From the NCBI GenBank assembly GCA_944386975.1, contig CALXDC010000033.1, forward strand, positions 1 through 32,662: DNA of 32,662 nt, given 5' to 3'. Origin of the DNA: an uncultured Oscillospiraceae bacterium. Its GTDB lineage: Bacteria > Bacillota > Clostridia > Oscillospirales > Oscillospiraceae. This document shows, piece by piece, positions 7,196 to 15,434 of the stretch. Made by a program: the position numbers and the translations under genes. The stretch's first letter is position 1; every line of letters begins with the position of its first letter. The notes beneath the pieces are model-generated. The model searched no databases. It was not told where the DNA came from and saw nothing but the letters and a program-made list of their open reading frames with translations.

Positions 7196-8014
7196 ATGAA
7201 TTGGATGAATTATCCCATGCTTCACAATTTGGCCCGCGTTCTGACCACCGCCCCTCGGGGGCGGCTGGTCGAGACGGTGCTGGCCCAGGTACAGACCTGG
7301 CAGGCAGCCGTGTCCGACACGGATTTGATGATGTTTCAGACGCTTCACTATGAAGTCTACGAGGCGCTGAAAGCCGACGTAGCGGCTTTGGAACTGCGCG
7401 ATATGGGTTCTCCCAGCCTGCACGCGGCGCTGCACGCCGCCGCGGTGTTGGACGAGCTGCGGGAGGGCACCGGATGCTGTCAGCCCACCTGGGAGGGTGA
7501 GGAGCTGAGTCTGGTACCGCCGGAGACCCGGAAACTCTGGTGGAGTGCGCCGGAAAGCGACGAGGAAGCTGAAGATGCGGTGATGGACACCCTGGCGGTC
7601 CTGATGGCCCAGACCCTCAACTATCCCCTGTCTCTGGAACTGACCCAATACCTGGTAACCTACGTGCTGGTGTTGGAACTGGAAAGGGTCAAACCGGAAA
7701 ACCATCCCCGCAGGGAAACAGCCCGCTGCATGAAGCTGGCCAAGTATCTCACCCCCTGGGAGCGCCGCCACTCCATTGCCTACATCTGCCATCAGGACGG
7801 GGAGATTTTCCTGCTGGACGGTGAAATCGACAGCGGGACCTGTGAGGACTATCTGAACGCCATCCGTCAGGTAGAGCAGCTGGTAGACCATGATACCTTG
7901 AAACGCCATTTGATTGACCGCACCGCTCAGCCCTGCTTTGACTTTGAACTGGAAAAGGCGGTCCATATCTGGCTGGGCGACGAGTATAAGCGCTGGGGAA
8001 GACTGGCGGAGTAA
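7196..8014 (+). CDS. Unknown element cargo protein B (272 aa)
   Basis: I do not recognise this protein. It appears soluble and helical, with tryptophan-containing patches (QPTWEGEELSLVPPE, RKLWWSAPESDEEAED) and a C-terminal part IAYICHQDGEIFLLDGEIDS that looks like beta strands. The ATG follows the previous stop by one base, with GGAGG nine bases ahead, so it is coupled to protein A. The ORF could be read 46 codons farther upstream, but that part overlaps protein A. A 5'-truncated, frameshifted second copy of its last two thirds lies at 15,901-16,446, so the gene belongs to a repeated mobile element type. A hairpin terminator follows at once. Confidence 0.75.
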   Translation: MNWMNYPMLHNLARVLTTAPRGRLVETVLAQVQTWQAAVSDTDLMMFQTLHYEVYEALKADVAALELRDMGSPSLHAALHAAAVLDELREGTGCCQPTWEGEELSLVPPETRKLWWSAPESDEEAEDAVMDTLAVLMAQTLNYPLSLELTQYLVTYVLVLELERVKPENHPRRETARCMKLAKYLTPWERRHSIAYICHQDGEIFLLDGEIDSGTCEDYLNAIRQVEQLVDHDTLKRHLIDRTAQPCFDFELEKAVHIWLGDEYKRWGRLAE

Positions 8015-8096
8015 CCACAAAGAGGCCGCCCGAATGGGCGGTCTCTTACCAATAAAAGACAATTCTCTGTATGACTGCCCACAGGCAAGGTATACC
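7469..8096. repeat. Direct repeat copy 1 (3' part of cargo gene B and terminator)
   Basis: Sequence from 7469 to about 8096 recurs at 15,901-16,521 in the same orientation, offset by about 8,430 bp. Identity is very high through the gene end and the terminator hairpin, then weakens in the last 50 bases (CTGTATGACTGCC against CTGTATAATTGCC). The repeats flank the ATPase/kinase-helicase island and could recombine to delete it. Confidence 0.85.
8021..8046 (+). terminator. Terminator of the integrase/cargo operon
   Basis: The arms AGAGGCCGCCC and GGGCGGTCTCT enclose GAAT. The hairpin begins six bases after the stop codon of cargo gene B. The T-tract is short. A sister hairpin follows the second, broken copy at 16,455-16,476. 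Confidence 0.65.
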
Positions 8097-8336
8097 AATG
8101 TGGAGTTTACCGGTTCTGTCTCTGCCGACAGTGGCTACCGTGTCACGGAAAAGGATGGCACCTACACTGTGGAAGAGTACACCCCGTCCTCCGGTGGCTC
8201 TGGCACCAGCGACTTCGCTGTGACTGTGGAGAAGGCCACCAACGGTACCGTGACTGCCTCCGCCTCCTGCGCTGCCAAGGGCACCAAGGTTAAGTATTTT
8301 CGAAATCTGGATAGCGGCGCTTCTATATGTAAATGA
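8085..8336 (+). pseudogene. Fragment of a repeat-bearing surface protein
   Basis: One frame here encodes GYRVTEKDGTYTVEEYTPS, then SGTSDFAVTVEKATNGTVTA and SASCAAKGTKV. This is the pattern of beta-repeat domains in large clostridial S-layer-like surface proteins. There is no start codon or ribosome site of its own, and homology-like sequence stops near 8296, followed by unrelated residues and a stop at 8336. It begins right where the element repeat ends, so it looks like a gene piece left at an insertion or deletion junction. The family is named by pattern only. Confidence 0.5.
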
Positions 8337-8396
8337 CAATCAAGAAGCAGCGAAATGCGCTGACTTGGCAACTGACAAACAGGATTACTAAAAAGG

Positions 8397-8436
8397 CCGG
8401 CGCGTTATTTCGCAAGGAAATGGCGCGCCGGTTTTT
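8397..8436 (+). terminator. Intrinsic terminator
   Basis: CCGGCGCG (8397-8404) and CGCGCCGG (8424-8431) pair, with an inner ATTTC/GAAAT stem, followed by TTTTT. It isolates the surface-protein remnant from the ATPase gene downstream. Confidence 0.75.
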
Positions 8437-8609
8437 CGTATATTTTCAATATAAATAAGTGGCAAACTGTCCAATGCGCAGCCTTCCTTTCATCCCATTT
8501 GAATTACAAACCGCTTTGCACTTTTGTATGGAAGCATTTTTGATATCAAACGCTCCCCGCACATTATTCCCTCAACAGATTGTGGAATGTTCCGAAACGG
8601 GAATTTTTA

Positions 8610-8638
8610 TTGATTTTCTGCATAATATGTTCTATAAT
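8610..8638 (+). promoter_or_regulatory. Promoter of the AAA_14 ATPase gene
   Basis: TTGATT (8610-8615) and TATAAT (8633-8638) are separated by exactly 17 bp. It lies 30 bases before the GTG start of the ATPase gene. The AT-rich stretch 8437-8609 before it has no convincing gene. Confidence 0.7.
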
Positions 8639-8668
8639 GGAAATATCTAAAATGCGGAGGTGATTGCA

Positions 8669-9892
8669 GTGGTAGAACGGAGAGAATATCTTGACCAACT
8701 GATTCAGTGGAAGGATGAACAGGTAATTAAGGTGGTGACCGGGATTCGCCGGTGTGGAAAATCCACCCTCCTGACGCAGTACCAGTCCTGGTTAAAAGAC
8801 AGCGGCATTTCTGAGAAGCAGATTGTTTCTGTTAACTTTGAAGAGCTGGAGTATGAGGAGTTGCTGGATTATAAAAGGCTGTATGCGTATTTGAAGGCGC
8901 GGCTGGTGTCGGGGGAAAAGACCTACATCTTCCTGGATGAAATTCAGAAGGTCCCCGCTTTTGAAAAGGTCGTAGACAGCCTGTATGTCAAGCCGGATGT
9001 TGACATCTATATCACAGGCTCCAATGCCTATATGCTTTCCGGCGACCTTGCGACCCTTTTGACCGGGCGGTATGTGGAGATCAAGATGCTGCCGCTTTCG
9101 TTCCGGGAATATCTCACCATGACAGAACTGGAGAAGGACCGTGGATTTGCGGAGTATCTGAAAACCGGCGGCCTTCCTTATCTGACGGTAATGGACCGTA
9201 CCCCGCAAAAGGTGGAAACTTATTTGGAGGGCATCTACAATACTGTGATCGTCAAGGATATCGAAGACCGGCAGGCCCGCAAAGAGAGCGACCCATCCAA
9301 ACGAAAGATCACCGACATTGCCCTTTTGAAATCCATCGCAAAGTACCTTGCCAGCGTAGTGGGCAGCCCCATCTCGATTCGGAGCATCACCGATTATCTA
9401 ACCTCCAGCGGCAGAAAGATCTCCCCCAACACAGTGAATGACTATGTGGAGGCGTTGACGGAATCTTTTATCTTTTATCCGGCAGACCGTTTTGATATTG
9501 TCGGCAAGCAGCTTTTGAAGATCAACAAGAAAATGTATATCGTTGATCTGGGGCTTCGCAACCACATCCTGCCGAGGAGAAACTATGATCTCGGGTTTTC
9601 CTTGGAGAACATCGTCTACTTTGAACTCCTGCGCCGGGGCTATAAGGTGATGATCGGCAAGATCGGAAGCACCGAGGTGGACTTTGTCGCGGAAAAGCAG
9701 GGCGTGTACACCTATGTTCAGGTGACTGCGGATATGACCGCAGAAGAAACCTTTGAGCGGGAAATGCGGCCATTGACGCTCATCCGCGACAATTACGAAA
9801 AGGTCATCCTCACAGCCGACCACCTGACAATTGGAAACTATAACGGCATCCAGGTCAAGAATCTGGTTGAATGGCTGCTGGGCCTGGATTAG
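8669..9892 (+). CDS. AAA_14/DUF4143 family ATPase
   Basis: This 407-aa protein is an AAA-type ATPase of the AAA_14 plus DUF4143 kind. The P-loop is GIRRCGKST (about 25-33), Walker B is TYIFLDEIQ (about 90), and sensor-like YITGSNAYMLS follows. The middle has the typical FREYL and GGLPYL...YLEGIYNTVIVKDI segments. The DUF4143 C-terminal part ends with EVDFVAEKQGVYTYVQVT, a PD-(D/E)xK-like nuclease core seen in the family. The role of the family is unsettled. Members are very common in gut bacteria, often near mobile DNA. GTG 8669 is chosen because GCGGAGG lies eight bases ahead; the GTG at 8660 overlaps that ribosome site. It has its own promoter and terminator. Confidence 0.9.
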   Translation: MVERREYLDQLIQWKDEQVIKVVTGIRRCGKSTLLTQYQSWLKDSGISEKQIVSVNFEELEYEELLDYKRLYAYLKARLVSGEKTYIFLDEIQKVPAFEKVVDSLYVKPDVDIYITGSNAYMLSGDLATLLTGRYVEIKMLPLSFREYLTMTELEKDRGFAEYLKTGGLPYLTVMDRTPQKVETYLEGIYNTVIVKDIEDRQARKESDPSKRKITDIALLKSIAKYLASVVGSPISIRSITDYLTSSGRKISPNTVNDYVEALTESFIFYPADRFDIVGKQLLKINKKMYIVDLGLRNHILPRRNYDLGFSLENIVYFELLRRGYKVMIGKIGSTEVDFVAEKQGVYTYVQVTADMTAEETFEREMRPLTLIRDNYEKVILTADHLTIGNYNGIQVKNLVEWLLGLD

Positions 9893-9919
9893 TAAAATCC
9901 AAACTGATAGGAAACTGGG

Positions 9920-9943
9920 CAGTCCCCTCACTTGAGGGGACTG
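9920..9943 (+). terminator. Terminator between convergent genes
   Basis: CAGTCCCCTCA and TGAGGGGACTG pair around CT, followed by TGTTTTATTG. It follows the ATPase gene by about 28 bases and may also serve the convergent minus-strand operon ending at 10,016. Confidence 0.75.
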
Positions 9944-10015
9944 TGTTTTATTGCTTCGTATCGGGCAGAGTTCCATGTGCCTGGGATATCCCCGTTTGGG
10001 AAGCACCGGTGCTGC

Positions 10016-11320
10016 TCACACTCCTGCAAGATCATTCCAGAGTGTGCTGATCTGGGCGGGATCAAATGTTATTTCGGCGCACAGCTTGTAGAGACGGCGC
10101 CGATAGATGGTTTCCTTGGCTGCATATTGGCCCTGGATGGCACAAGCGGTGCCGAAGCAGAACTTCACAGAAGAGATTTCCTCGGAAGGGACTGCGGTCA
10201 ATGCGCAGTCTTTCCGCAGCTTTTTCATCCTGCCCAATATGAAATCGGCCTGATAATCGTCCGGGTTATAATGGACAATGACCTCCTTCGTATGAGCGGA
10301 GAAAATTGCGCGCAGGATGTCGTCATTGAGCAGTTCCGCCAGATACGGCGCCTGGATGAAAATGCGCTGTGCCTTGAAAGCGGCACAATGGTACAGGATA
10401 TCCTGAAGCTCACCATCCAGCAACGGGCGGTCCGCGTAATAGGTAGCCTCCAGAGAATCTGTCCAATCGCTCTGCATCCCACGGAGCTTGTACGCTGCAA
10501 TCAGATCATTGGGCAGCTGCTCCTTCGCCGGGGAAGCGGTGCAGGGGCGGCTGGGCGGAGAGAAGAGGTTCCAGGCGCCCAAGTGCCGGCAGTGAAGCTG
10601 TTCCGCCAGCGCATCCGCGTAGGCTTGGATCCCCGACTGGAAGTGAAAGGCCAGAGAACGGTCCGCCTGGTTCCGATAAACGAAGCAGAATTCGCGCTGA
10701 TAGGACAGCGTGTGGTAGGAGATATCGAGGATCCGATACAGCTCAGCGCTCTCCGCGGCGTTCTGGAACACCGTATTTGCCAGCCGGCTTTCCCGGTAAA
10801 TTGCCGCCAGCGTATCAAACTTGCTGCGGAGGAATTCCAGATTGAGTGGATATACCTCCAGCAGGTATGCCTGCCCCCGCGGCGGCTCCCGGTAGGTGCC
10901 CAGGAGGGGCGCGTCTGAGATCTCTCCGGTGACCTGGTTTACCGATATGCGGCTGAGCTGGCTGCGCAGGGTCTTGACCTTCTTCTGGGTCTCCAGTACC
11001 TTTTTCCCCAAATCGGTCAGGACGATGTCGCCGCAGGAAACAGCGGCGAACTGCTCGCTGTCCAGCTGCGATACGATTTGCAGCATAATGCTCTCCGGCA
11101 GGCCGAACTGACTGGCAAGGTCGGGGAGGGATTTGGCGCCGATGCGGATGGCAGTGAGGACACATTCCTGAACAAAGGAGAGCACCTGGACACGCCGTTC
11201 CCAGACCGTCAGGCCGATTTCTTGTACAGGAATATAGACCGGGACCCGGCAGATGAAATCATAGCCGGAAAGCTGCGGAGGAATGTATTTTTCAACATTT
11301 TTTTGCCATTCAGACAGCAT
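10016..11320 (-). CDS. Winged-helix protein with degenerate PLD-like C-terminus
   Basis: This 434-aa protein has an N-terminal region with a winged-helix look (about 45-110: LTAIRIGAKSLPDLASQFGL, then DIVLTDLGKKVLE) after a PVYIPVQEIGL strand motif. The C-terminal part (about 316-420) follows a phospholipase D-like pattern: AQRIFIQAPYLAELL, then EVIVHYNPDD, then SSVKFCFGTACAIQGQYA where active PLD enzymes have HxK(x4)D. Here serine replaces histidine and the aspartate is missing, so it is probably not an active nuclease or lipase. It starts 11 bases inside the kinase-helicase gene, so the two are co-translated and likely form one complex. It may be a DNA-binding or sensor subunit. The PLD link is by-eye and moderate. 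Confidence 0.75.
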   Translation of the reverse strand: MLSEWQKNVEKYIPPQLSGYDFICRVPVYIPVQEIGLTVWERRVQVLSFVQECVLTAIRIGAKSLPDLASQFGLPESIMLQIVSQLDSEQFAAVSCGDIVLTDLGKKVLETQKKVKTLRSQLSRISVNQVTGEISDAPLLGTYREPPRGQAYLLEVYPLNLEFLRSKFDTLAAIYRESRLANTVFQNAAESAELYRILDISYHTLSYQREFCFVYRNQADRSLAFHFQSGIQAYADALAEQLHCRHLGAWNLFSPPSRPCTASPAKEQLPNDLIAAYKLRGMQSDWTDSLEATYYADRPLLDGELQDILYHCAAFKAQRIFIQAPYLAELLNDDILRAIFSAHTKEVIVHYNPDDYQADFILGRMKKLRKDCALTAVPSEEISSVKFCFGTACAIQGQYAAKETIYRRRLYKLCAEITFDPAQISTLWNDLAGV

Positions 11321-14300
11321 TGGTAAGCTCCTTTATATCGATTTCCTGACAAAATTCGGGATGCTCCTGCATATAACCGATTACATAGGGGAAGCGGTTG
11401 CCGGGAATACGGGGATTGCGGAGAAACTTTCCGTCACCGACAATAATCAGGGCCCGTTTGGCACGGGAGAAGGCGACGTTCAACCGTGCTTCCTCTTTCA
11501 AGAAACCGATACGCCGCTGATTGCTGCTTCGGACGGTGGAGTAGATGATGATATCACGCTGGCTGCCCTGGAATGCATCCACGGTGTTGATATCGACTTC
11601 AATGTGGCTCAACGGGATTTGCTTGAGGCGGTTCCGGATCAGCTCCAGCTGCGCTCGGTACGGCGTGATGATGCCGATGGAATACGTCTCCCCCTGAGCG
11701 GCGATTTCCTGGTTCAGCCTTTGCAGGCAGCTTTGGATCACAGTGACTTCCAGATGGTTGATGTATCCGCGCTGGTGACCGACGGACTGCTCAAAGCGGG
11801 CGGGACCGGCTTTGGAGGTGGTCAGCCAGGTGATGGCGCGGCCGTTGAGCATGGGAAGGTTGGTGGTTCGCTCCGATGCCTTCACGCCGTTCTGCACTTT
11901 GCCGTCGTAAAAGAGAAGGCTGATGAGATCGCCAATCGCCGGATGCATCCGGTACTGGGTGGAAAGCGTCTCCTTGCAGCTGTCGGGCAGAATCTCAAAC
12001 AGCTTTCCGAACCCGGTGTTTTGAAGTTCAGCGATCTGGGTGGACTGGAAGCTGGCTTTGAGGGCATTTCGGTCAAAGACCGGCGGGAGCTGCTTGTGGT
12101 CACCCACCAGAATGGCTTTCCGTGCCCGGACCAGGGGAACCATGATTTCCGGCAGGGTTGCCTTTGCCGCCTCGTCTACAATTACGTAGTCAAAGGTTGT
12201 GTCACGGACCCGAGGGTCCGAAATGACACCGATGCAGGTGCCTACAATGATGGAGGCGTTTTTGATATAAAACTCTCCCAGCTCATTGCTTTCGCTGATG
12301 CGTCGGATCCATTGTTCGGAAATCAGGCAGCTCTGCAAGTAGGGATTGGTACGGCTTTTCCCGTAAGTGTTTTCAAAGCCTGCAGCGATCCGTTCCAGAC
12401 GTGCGCGCTCTGTTTCTTCCAGATTTGCAAGCTTCAGTTCTTCCAACACTTGCGCGTATTTACAGAACGGCTCCATGGGGATGTGCTGTTCCGATAAACG
12501 CTGGGCCAGCCATGCTTTGCAGTTCTCAATGCTTTCCTTTACCCATAGGGCCTGGCAGTGCTCCAATCCGAAACGGTCATTGATCTTGGGGTCAATGTTC
12601 TCTTCGCGGCCGATGCGGATGGTCGTATGCTCCAGATAGGCTGCAAGGTCCTCCAGTAGTTTATCCACGGCGGCATGGGATTGAGATACAATCAAAATTT
12701 TCTGATCCAGTGCGGGATTCCGCTGATTTTCCCCCAGAATCTGCCGAATCACTTCCACCAGAACGTTGGTTTTGCCGGTACCTGGAGGACCTTGGATCAA
12801 GGCTATATCCTCCGCTTCCAGCGCTTTCCGGACGGCGCGCTTCTGGGTGAAATCCAGCTGCTCATTATAGAAGCGGGGCGTGGTCTTGAGTTGAAAATAC
12901 CCAGGCTGCTCAGCACCTACGAAAATACCCTTGAGGTTGCCGCCGTTGACGGTTTCTGAGCGGCGGAATTCCTCCAGCGCCGCTTCCTGACGGCGGTATT
13001 GCTGGATCTCTTTGCGGTAATCCAGGCAGATAGAGCCGTTGTTCGGCAGACGGGGCTTCCTGGGTGCGGCCTTGACGGCCATCACGGCGCCGTCCTCCCG
13101 GTATTCCCAGAAGGTACCCACCTCTGCCAGAATTGGATTCTTTTTGAACCGTCCGCGCTGTTCGAAAATAAACAGGGTATCCTGGCTGAACGCCTCGTCG
13201 GGCACGCTGTCCGGGTCCAGCCGGAAAAGGAACATCCCGTCTTCGTAGCGGACGCTGGTGTAGTACAGCCGGACAGTATTCTTAGACGCGTCTGCAATCA
13301 TGGCCTGGATGAATTCCCGCCAGATACCGTACTGCGCGTCGTATTCCCGGTCGATGTTTTTCTGCGAGTAGATATCCGCTTGGAAATCAGCAATCCGGTT
13401 GCTCAGGATCTGGCTGCAATTGTTGGGGAGAGGGGTGTTTGCAATTTTGTGTGAAAACAGGAATTGAAAATGCCCGGGAACCTCCATGGAAAAGCGCTTG
13501 TGCTGCTCCCGCTTGAAGGCATCCAGCCTGCGGAAAGAGACTACCTGGAAAAAATCGTCTGACAAAACGCATTCCATGGAGATGCTGATGCCGTCAAAGC
13601 AATAAATGGAGGCCTGACCCTCGGTGCGAAGCCGGATCAAGCCGCCCGTGAACTGGGCGGGAAGGAAGCTATCCAGCAGCTCCAGGTAGGGCATCTCCCG
13701 CCGTACCAGGTTGCGTTTTTTCAGATCATCGAGTACGTTGGTGGGGACGGCGAAGAAGTACCGCTCGTCACTGCCGCAGTACCGCTGGTAGAGGGGAGCC
13801 AGGGCCAGCTCGCAGTCGTCAATATTTTCATATCGGTCCGCCGGGGCGGGGGCGCACATTTTCAGCAGGACTTCCTTTAGCTTTACGTCGATACCGCCGG
13901 CGGATTGGATGGCCGCAGACATTTCGGAAGCCGCCACCGGGACTTCACCGGTAAAAAGGAAGTAAATTACGGCGCCCAACGAATAGATGTCGCTGCGCTC
14001 GGTGGCGTTTTCACTGTGGACGGTCACTTCCGGCGCAGAATAATTCTGGGTGGCAAACTGATATGTGGTTCCGTCCTGGAACATCCCACGGATTTTTGCG
14101 ATTCCGAAATCAATCAGCTTCAGCTCAAACGACTCGGTAATGAGGATGTTGGAGGGATTGATATCCCGGTGGATCACGGAGTTCCGATGGGCGTGCTGGA
14201 TGGCGTTGGTCAGCTGCTTCACCAGGTTGTACCGGGTGGAGGCGTTCGGGATCACATCCAGCATCTGGGACAGGGGACGCCCCTGGACATACTCCATGGA

Positions 14301-14549
14301 AATGATGCCTTCACTCCGGCCATCCGGAGCGGTCTGAATATCCGAGCGGAAGATACGGACAATATTTTCACAGGCCTTTAATCGTGTCAGTGCCTGCGTT
14401 TCCTTCTGGAAAATGGCCCGGTAAATAGGGGTTTCCAGATTCTGGATGCGTTTTACCACAAAGCGAAACCCTGCTTCGTTTTCCACCAGCTCTACAATTG
14501 TTCCGGAGTCCTTCTGCTTACTCAGCGTCTGAATCACTTTTTGCTCCAT
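11310..14549 (-). CDS. Ser/Thr kinase fused to UPF1-like SF1 helicase
   Basis: This is a 1079-aa two-enzyme fusion. Residues 1-250 form a Hanks-type kinase: VVK (K33), HRDINPSN (D129), DFG (147-149) and APE (172-174), with a weak glycine loop. Residues 260-560 are an unassigned linker domain. Residues 565-1045 form a UPF1/SMUBP2-type superfamily 1 helicase: DFTQ, GPPGTGKT (587-594), VDEAA (791-795), GDHKQLPP (816-823), STQYRMHP (863-870), VDAFQGSQRD (about 990-999) and NVAFSRAKRAL (1024-1034). All core residues look intact. ATG 14549 is preferred over farther upstream codons because AAAGGAAC precedes it. Co-translation with the winged-helix/PLD-like gene and position in a mobile-element island suggest a phage or plasmid defence role. 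That role is inference. Confidence 0.9.
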   Translation of the reverse strand: MEQKVIQTLSKQKDSGTIVELVENEAGFRFVVKRIQNLETPIYRAIFQKETQALTRLKACENIVRIFRSDIQTAPDGRSEGIISMEYVQGRPLSQMLDVIPNASTRYNLVKQLTNAIQHAHRNSVIHRDINPSNILITESFELKLIDFGIAKIRGMFQDGTTYQFATQNYSAPEVTVHSENATERSDIYSLGAVIYFLFTGEVPVAASEMSAAIQSAGGIDVKLKEVLLKMCAPAPADRYENIDDCELALAPLYQRYCGSDERYFFAVPTNVLDDLKKRNLVRREMPYLELLDSFLPAQFTGGLIRLRTEGQASIYCFDGISISMECVLSDDFFQVVSFRRLDAFKREQHKRFSMEVPGHFQFLFSHKIANTPLPNNCSQILSNRIADFQADIYSQKNIDREYDAQYGIWREFIQAMIADASKNTVRLYYTSVRYEDGMFLFRLDPDSVPDEAFSQDTLFIFEQRGRFKKNPILAEVGTFWEYREDGAVMAVKAAPRKPRLPNNGSICLDYRKEIQQYRRQEAALEEFRRSETVNGGNLKGIFVGAEQPGYFQLKTTPRFYNEQLDFTQKRAVRKALEAEDIALIQGPPGTGKTNVLVEVIRQILGENQRNPALDQKILIVSQSHAAVDKLLEDLAAYLEHTTIRIGREENIDPKINDRFGLEHCQALWVKESIENCKAWLAQRLSEQHIPMEPFCKYAQVLEELKLANLEETERARLERIAAGFENTYGKSRTNPYLQSCLISEQWIRRISESNELGEFYIKNASIIVGTCIGVISDPRVRDTTFDYVIVDEAAKATLPEIMVPLVRARKAILVGDHKQLPPVFDRNALKASFQSTQIAELQNTGFGKLFEILPDSCKETLSTQYRMHPAIGDLISLLFYDGKVQNGVKASERTTNLPMLNGRAITWLTTSKAGPARFEQSVGHQRGYINHLEVTVIQSCLQRLNQEIAAQGETYSIGIITPYRAQLELIRNRLKQIPLSHIEVDINTVDAFQGSQRDIIIYSTVRSSNQRRIGFLKEEARLNVAFSRAKRALIIVGDGKFLRNPRIPGNRFPYVIGYMQEHPEFCQEIDIKELTNAV

Positions 14550-14607
14550 GAATTGTTCCTTTCTTACCTCGATAGATGGCTTGAATGCATGGTAACAGGA
14601 TATAAAA

Positions 14608-14636
14608 AGTATAGCATAGTTGATGGATATCTGCAA
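14608..14636 (-). promoter_or_regulatory. Promoter of the kinase-helicase operon
   Basis: On the minus strand TTGCAG (14636-14631) and TATACT (14613-14608) are 17 bp apart, about 60 bases before the start codon. A second TTGACA-GATATA pair lies just upstream and may be an alternative. Confidence 0.55.
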
Positions 14637-14682
14637 TTGTATATCGTCTATCAAACAACCAGTGTCAAATTTTCAACCCAAA

Positions 14683-14732
14683 AAACACCCCATCTGCCGC
14701 GCACAAAACGGTATACGGCAGACGGAGTGTTT
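14683..14732 (-). terminator. Terminator of the 146-aa orphan gene
   Basis: The 17-base arms at 14683-14699 and 14716-14732 pair with two mismatches. On the minus strand the hairpin runs into TTTTTTGGG. It separates the orphan gene from the kinase-helicase promoter, so they are probably distinct transcripts. Confidence 0.7.
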
Positions 14733-14810
14733 GAGGAAGGGGGATTCTTGTAAGACGTGGGGCGGTATATCGTCCCGCCGAGGTAACGAAAATGGTTCGG
14801 CTCCTGGAAA

Positions 14811-15251
14811 TTATTTCACAGAACAGACATAGTTGACCAGTTCCACGAGAAAATGCTGGGGGAGATGTGTGGCGCCGCGCGAGAGGATGCTGATCATCAA
14901 TTGAACGAGAATCCAATGTTGGATTACTGGTAACCAATTGGCATGATAACAGCCGTCTTTATCAGTGAGAATTTGATCCAATACGTCAAAGTACGTTACC
15001 ACATCATCAGCGTTGCGGCAAAAGCACAGGGACTGCATATAAATTTTAACTTTGTCATCCACCTCCTTGTCGGGAACTGTTGTACGGATTCCTCTGTATT
15101 CGGCTGCAGCCGCACAGTCTTCCACTGTCATAGCGCCTAAGGCTAAGAGCTCTTCTGAGCCGATCAATTTCCCGGTTCCGGCCAGATTAAATGCCATGGC
15201 AGCAACGGCAGTGCCGTATGGGATTTTTTTGTTCGAATTCAAATTATTCAT
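14811..15251 (-). CDS. Unknown small protein (146 aa)
   Basis: I do not recognise this protein. It is soluble and mostly helical, with an alanine-rich segment (YGTAVAAMAFNLAG, LLALGAMTVEDCAAAAEYRG) and a hydrophobic C-terminal half (LPVIQHWILVQLMISIL), perhaps a packing helix rather than a membrane span. The reading frame extends farther upstream, but ATG 15251 has AAGGAG eight bases ahead and is the likely start. It lies on the same strand as the kinase-helicase operon but has its own terminator. Upstream there is a long leader with a terminator-like hairpin. A helper role for the neighbouring system is possible but unsupported. Confidence 0.6.
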   Translation of the reverse strand: MNNLNSNKKIPYGTAVAAMAFNLAGTGKLIGSEELLALGAMTVEDCAAAAEYRGIRTTVPDKEVDDKVKIYMQSLCFCRNADDVVTYFDVLDQILTDKDGCYHANWLPVIQHWILVQLMISILSRGATHLPQHFLVELVNYVCSVK

Positions 15252-15289
15252 AGTATAACTCCTTTTTATTCTGGGCAGAAAACGGTACG

Positions 15290-15434
15290 CAGATGGGAAA
15301 CTGCCCAATCCATCTGCGCAGCAGAGCGGAACTTTATGCGCCGCGGTTGTTGTCTCAAAAATGAATAAAAAAATAGGCAGACCCTCCTCACAGTTCCAAG
15401 CGGTTCTGTTTTGCAAGAGTTCTGCCTTTACTTA
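15290..15434 (-). promoter_or_regulatory. Leader with attenuator-like hairpins
   Basis: On the minus strand AGGCAGA (15427-15421) pairs with TCTGCCT (15381-15375), then runs into ATTTTTTTATT, a terminator placed before the 146-aa gene. Closer to that gene, GCAGATGG and CCATCTGC (about 15290-15319) form a second hairpin. Either the leader attenuates the orphan gene or this is the terminator of a gene now lost on the right. Confidence 0.45.

Noticed and set aside
8459-8650. 63-codon plus-strand frame before the ATPase gene
   Set aside because: It has no ribosome site, lies across the ATPase promoter and has no recognisable content.
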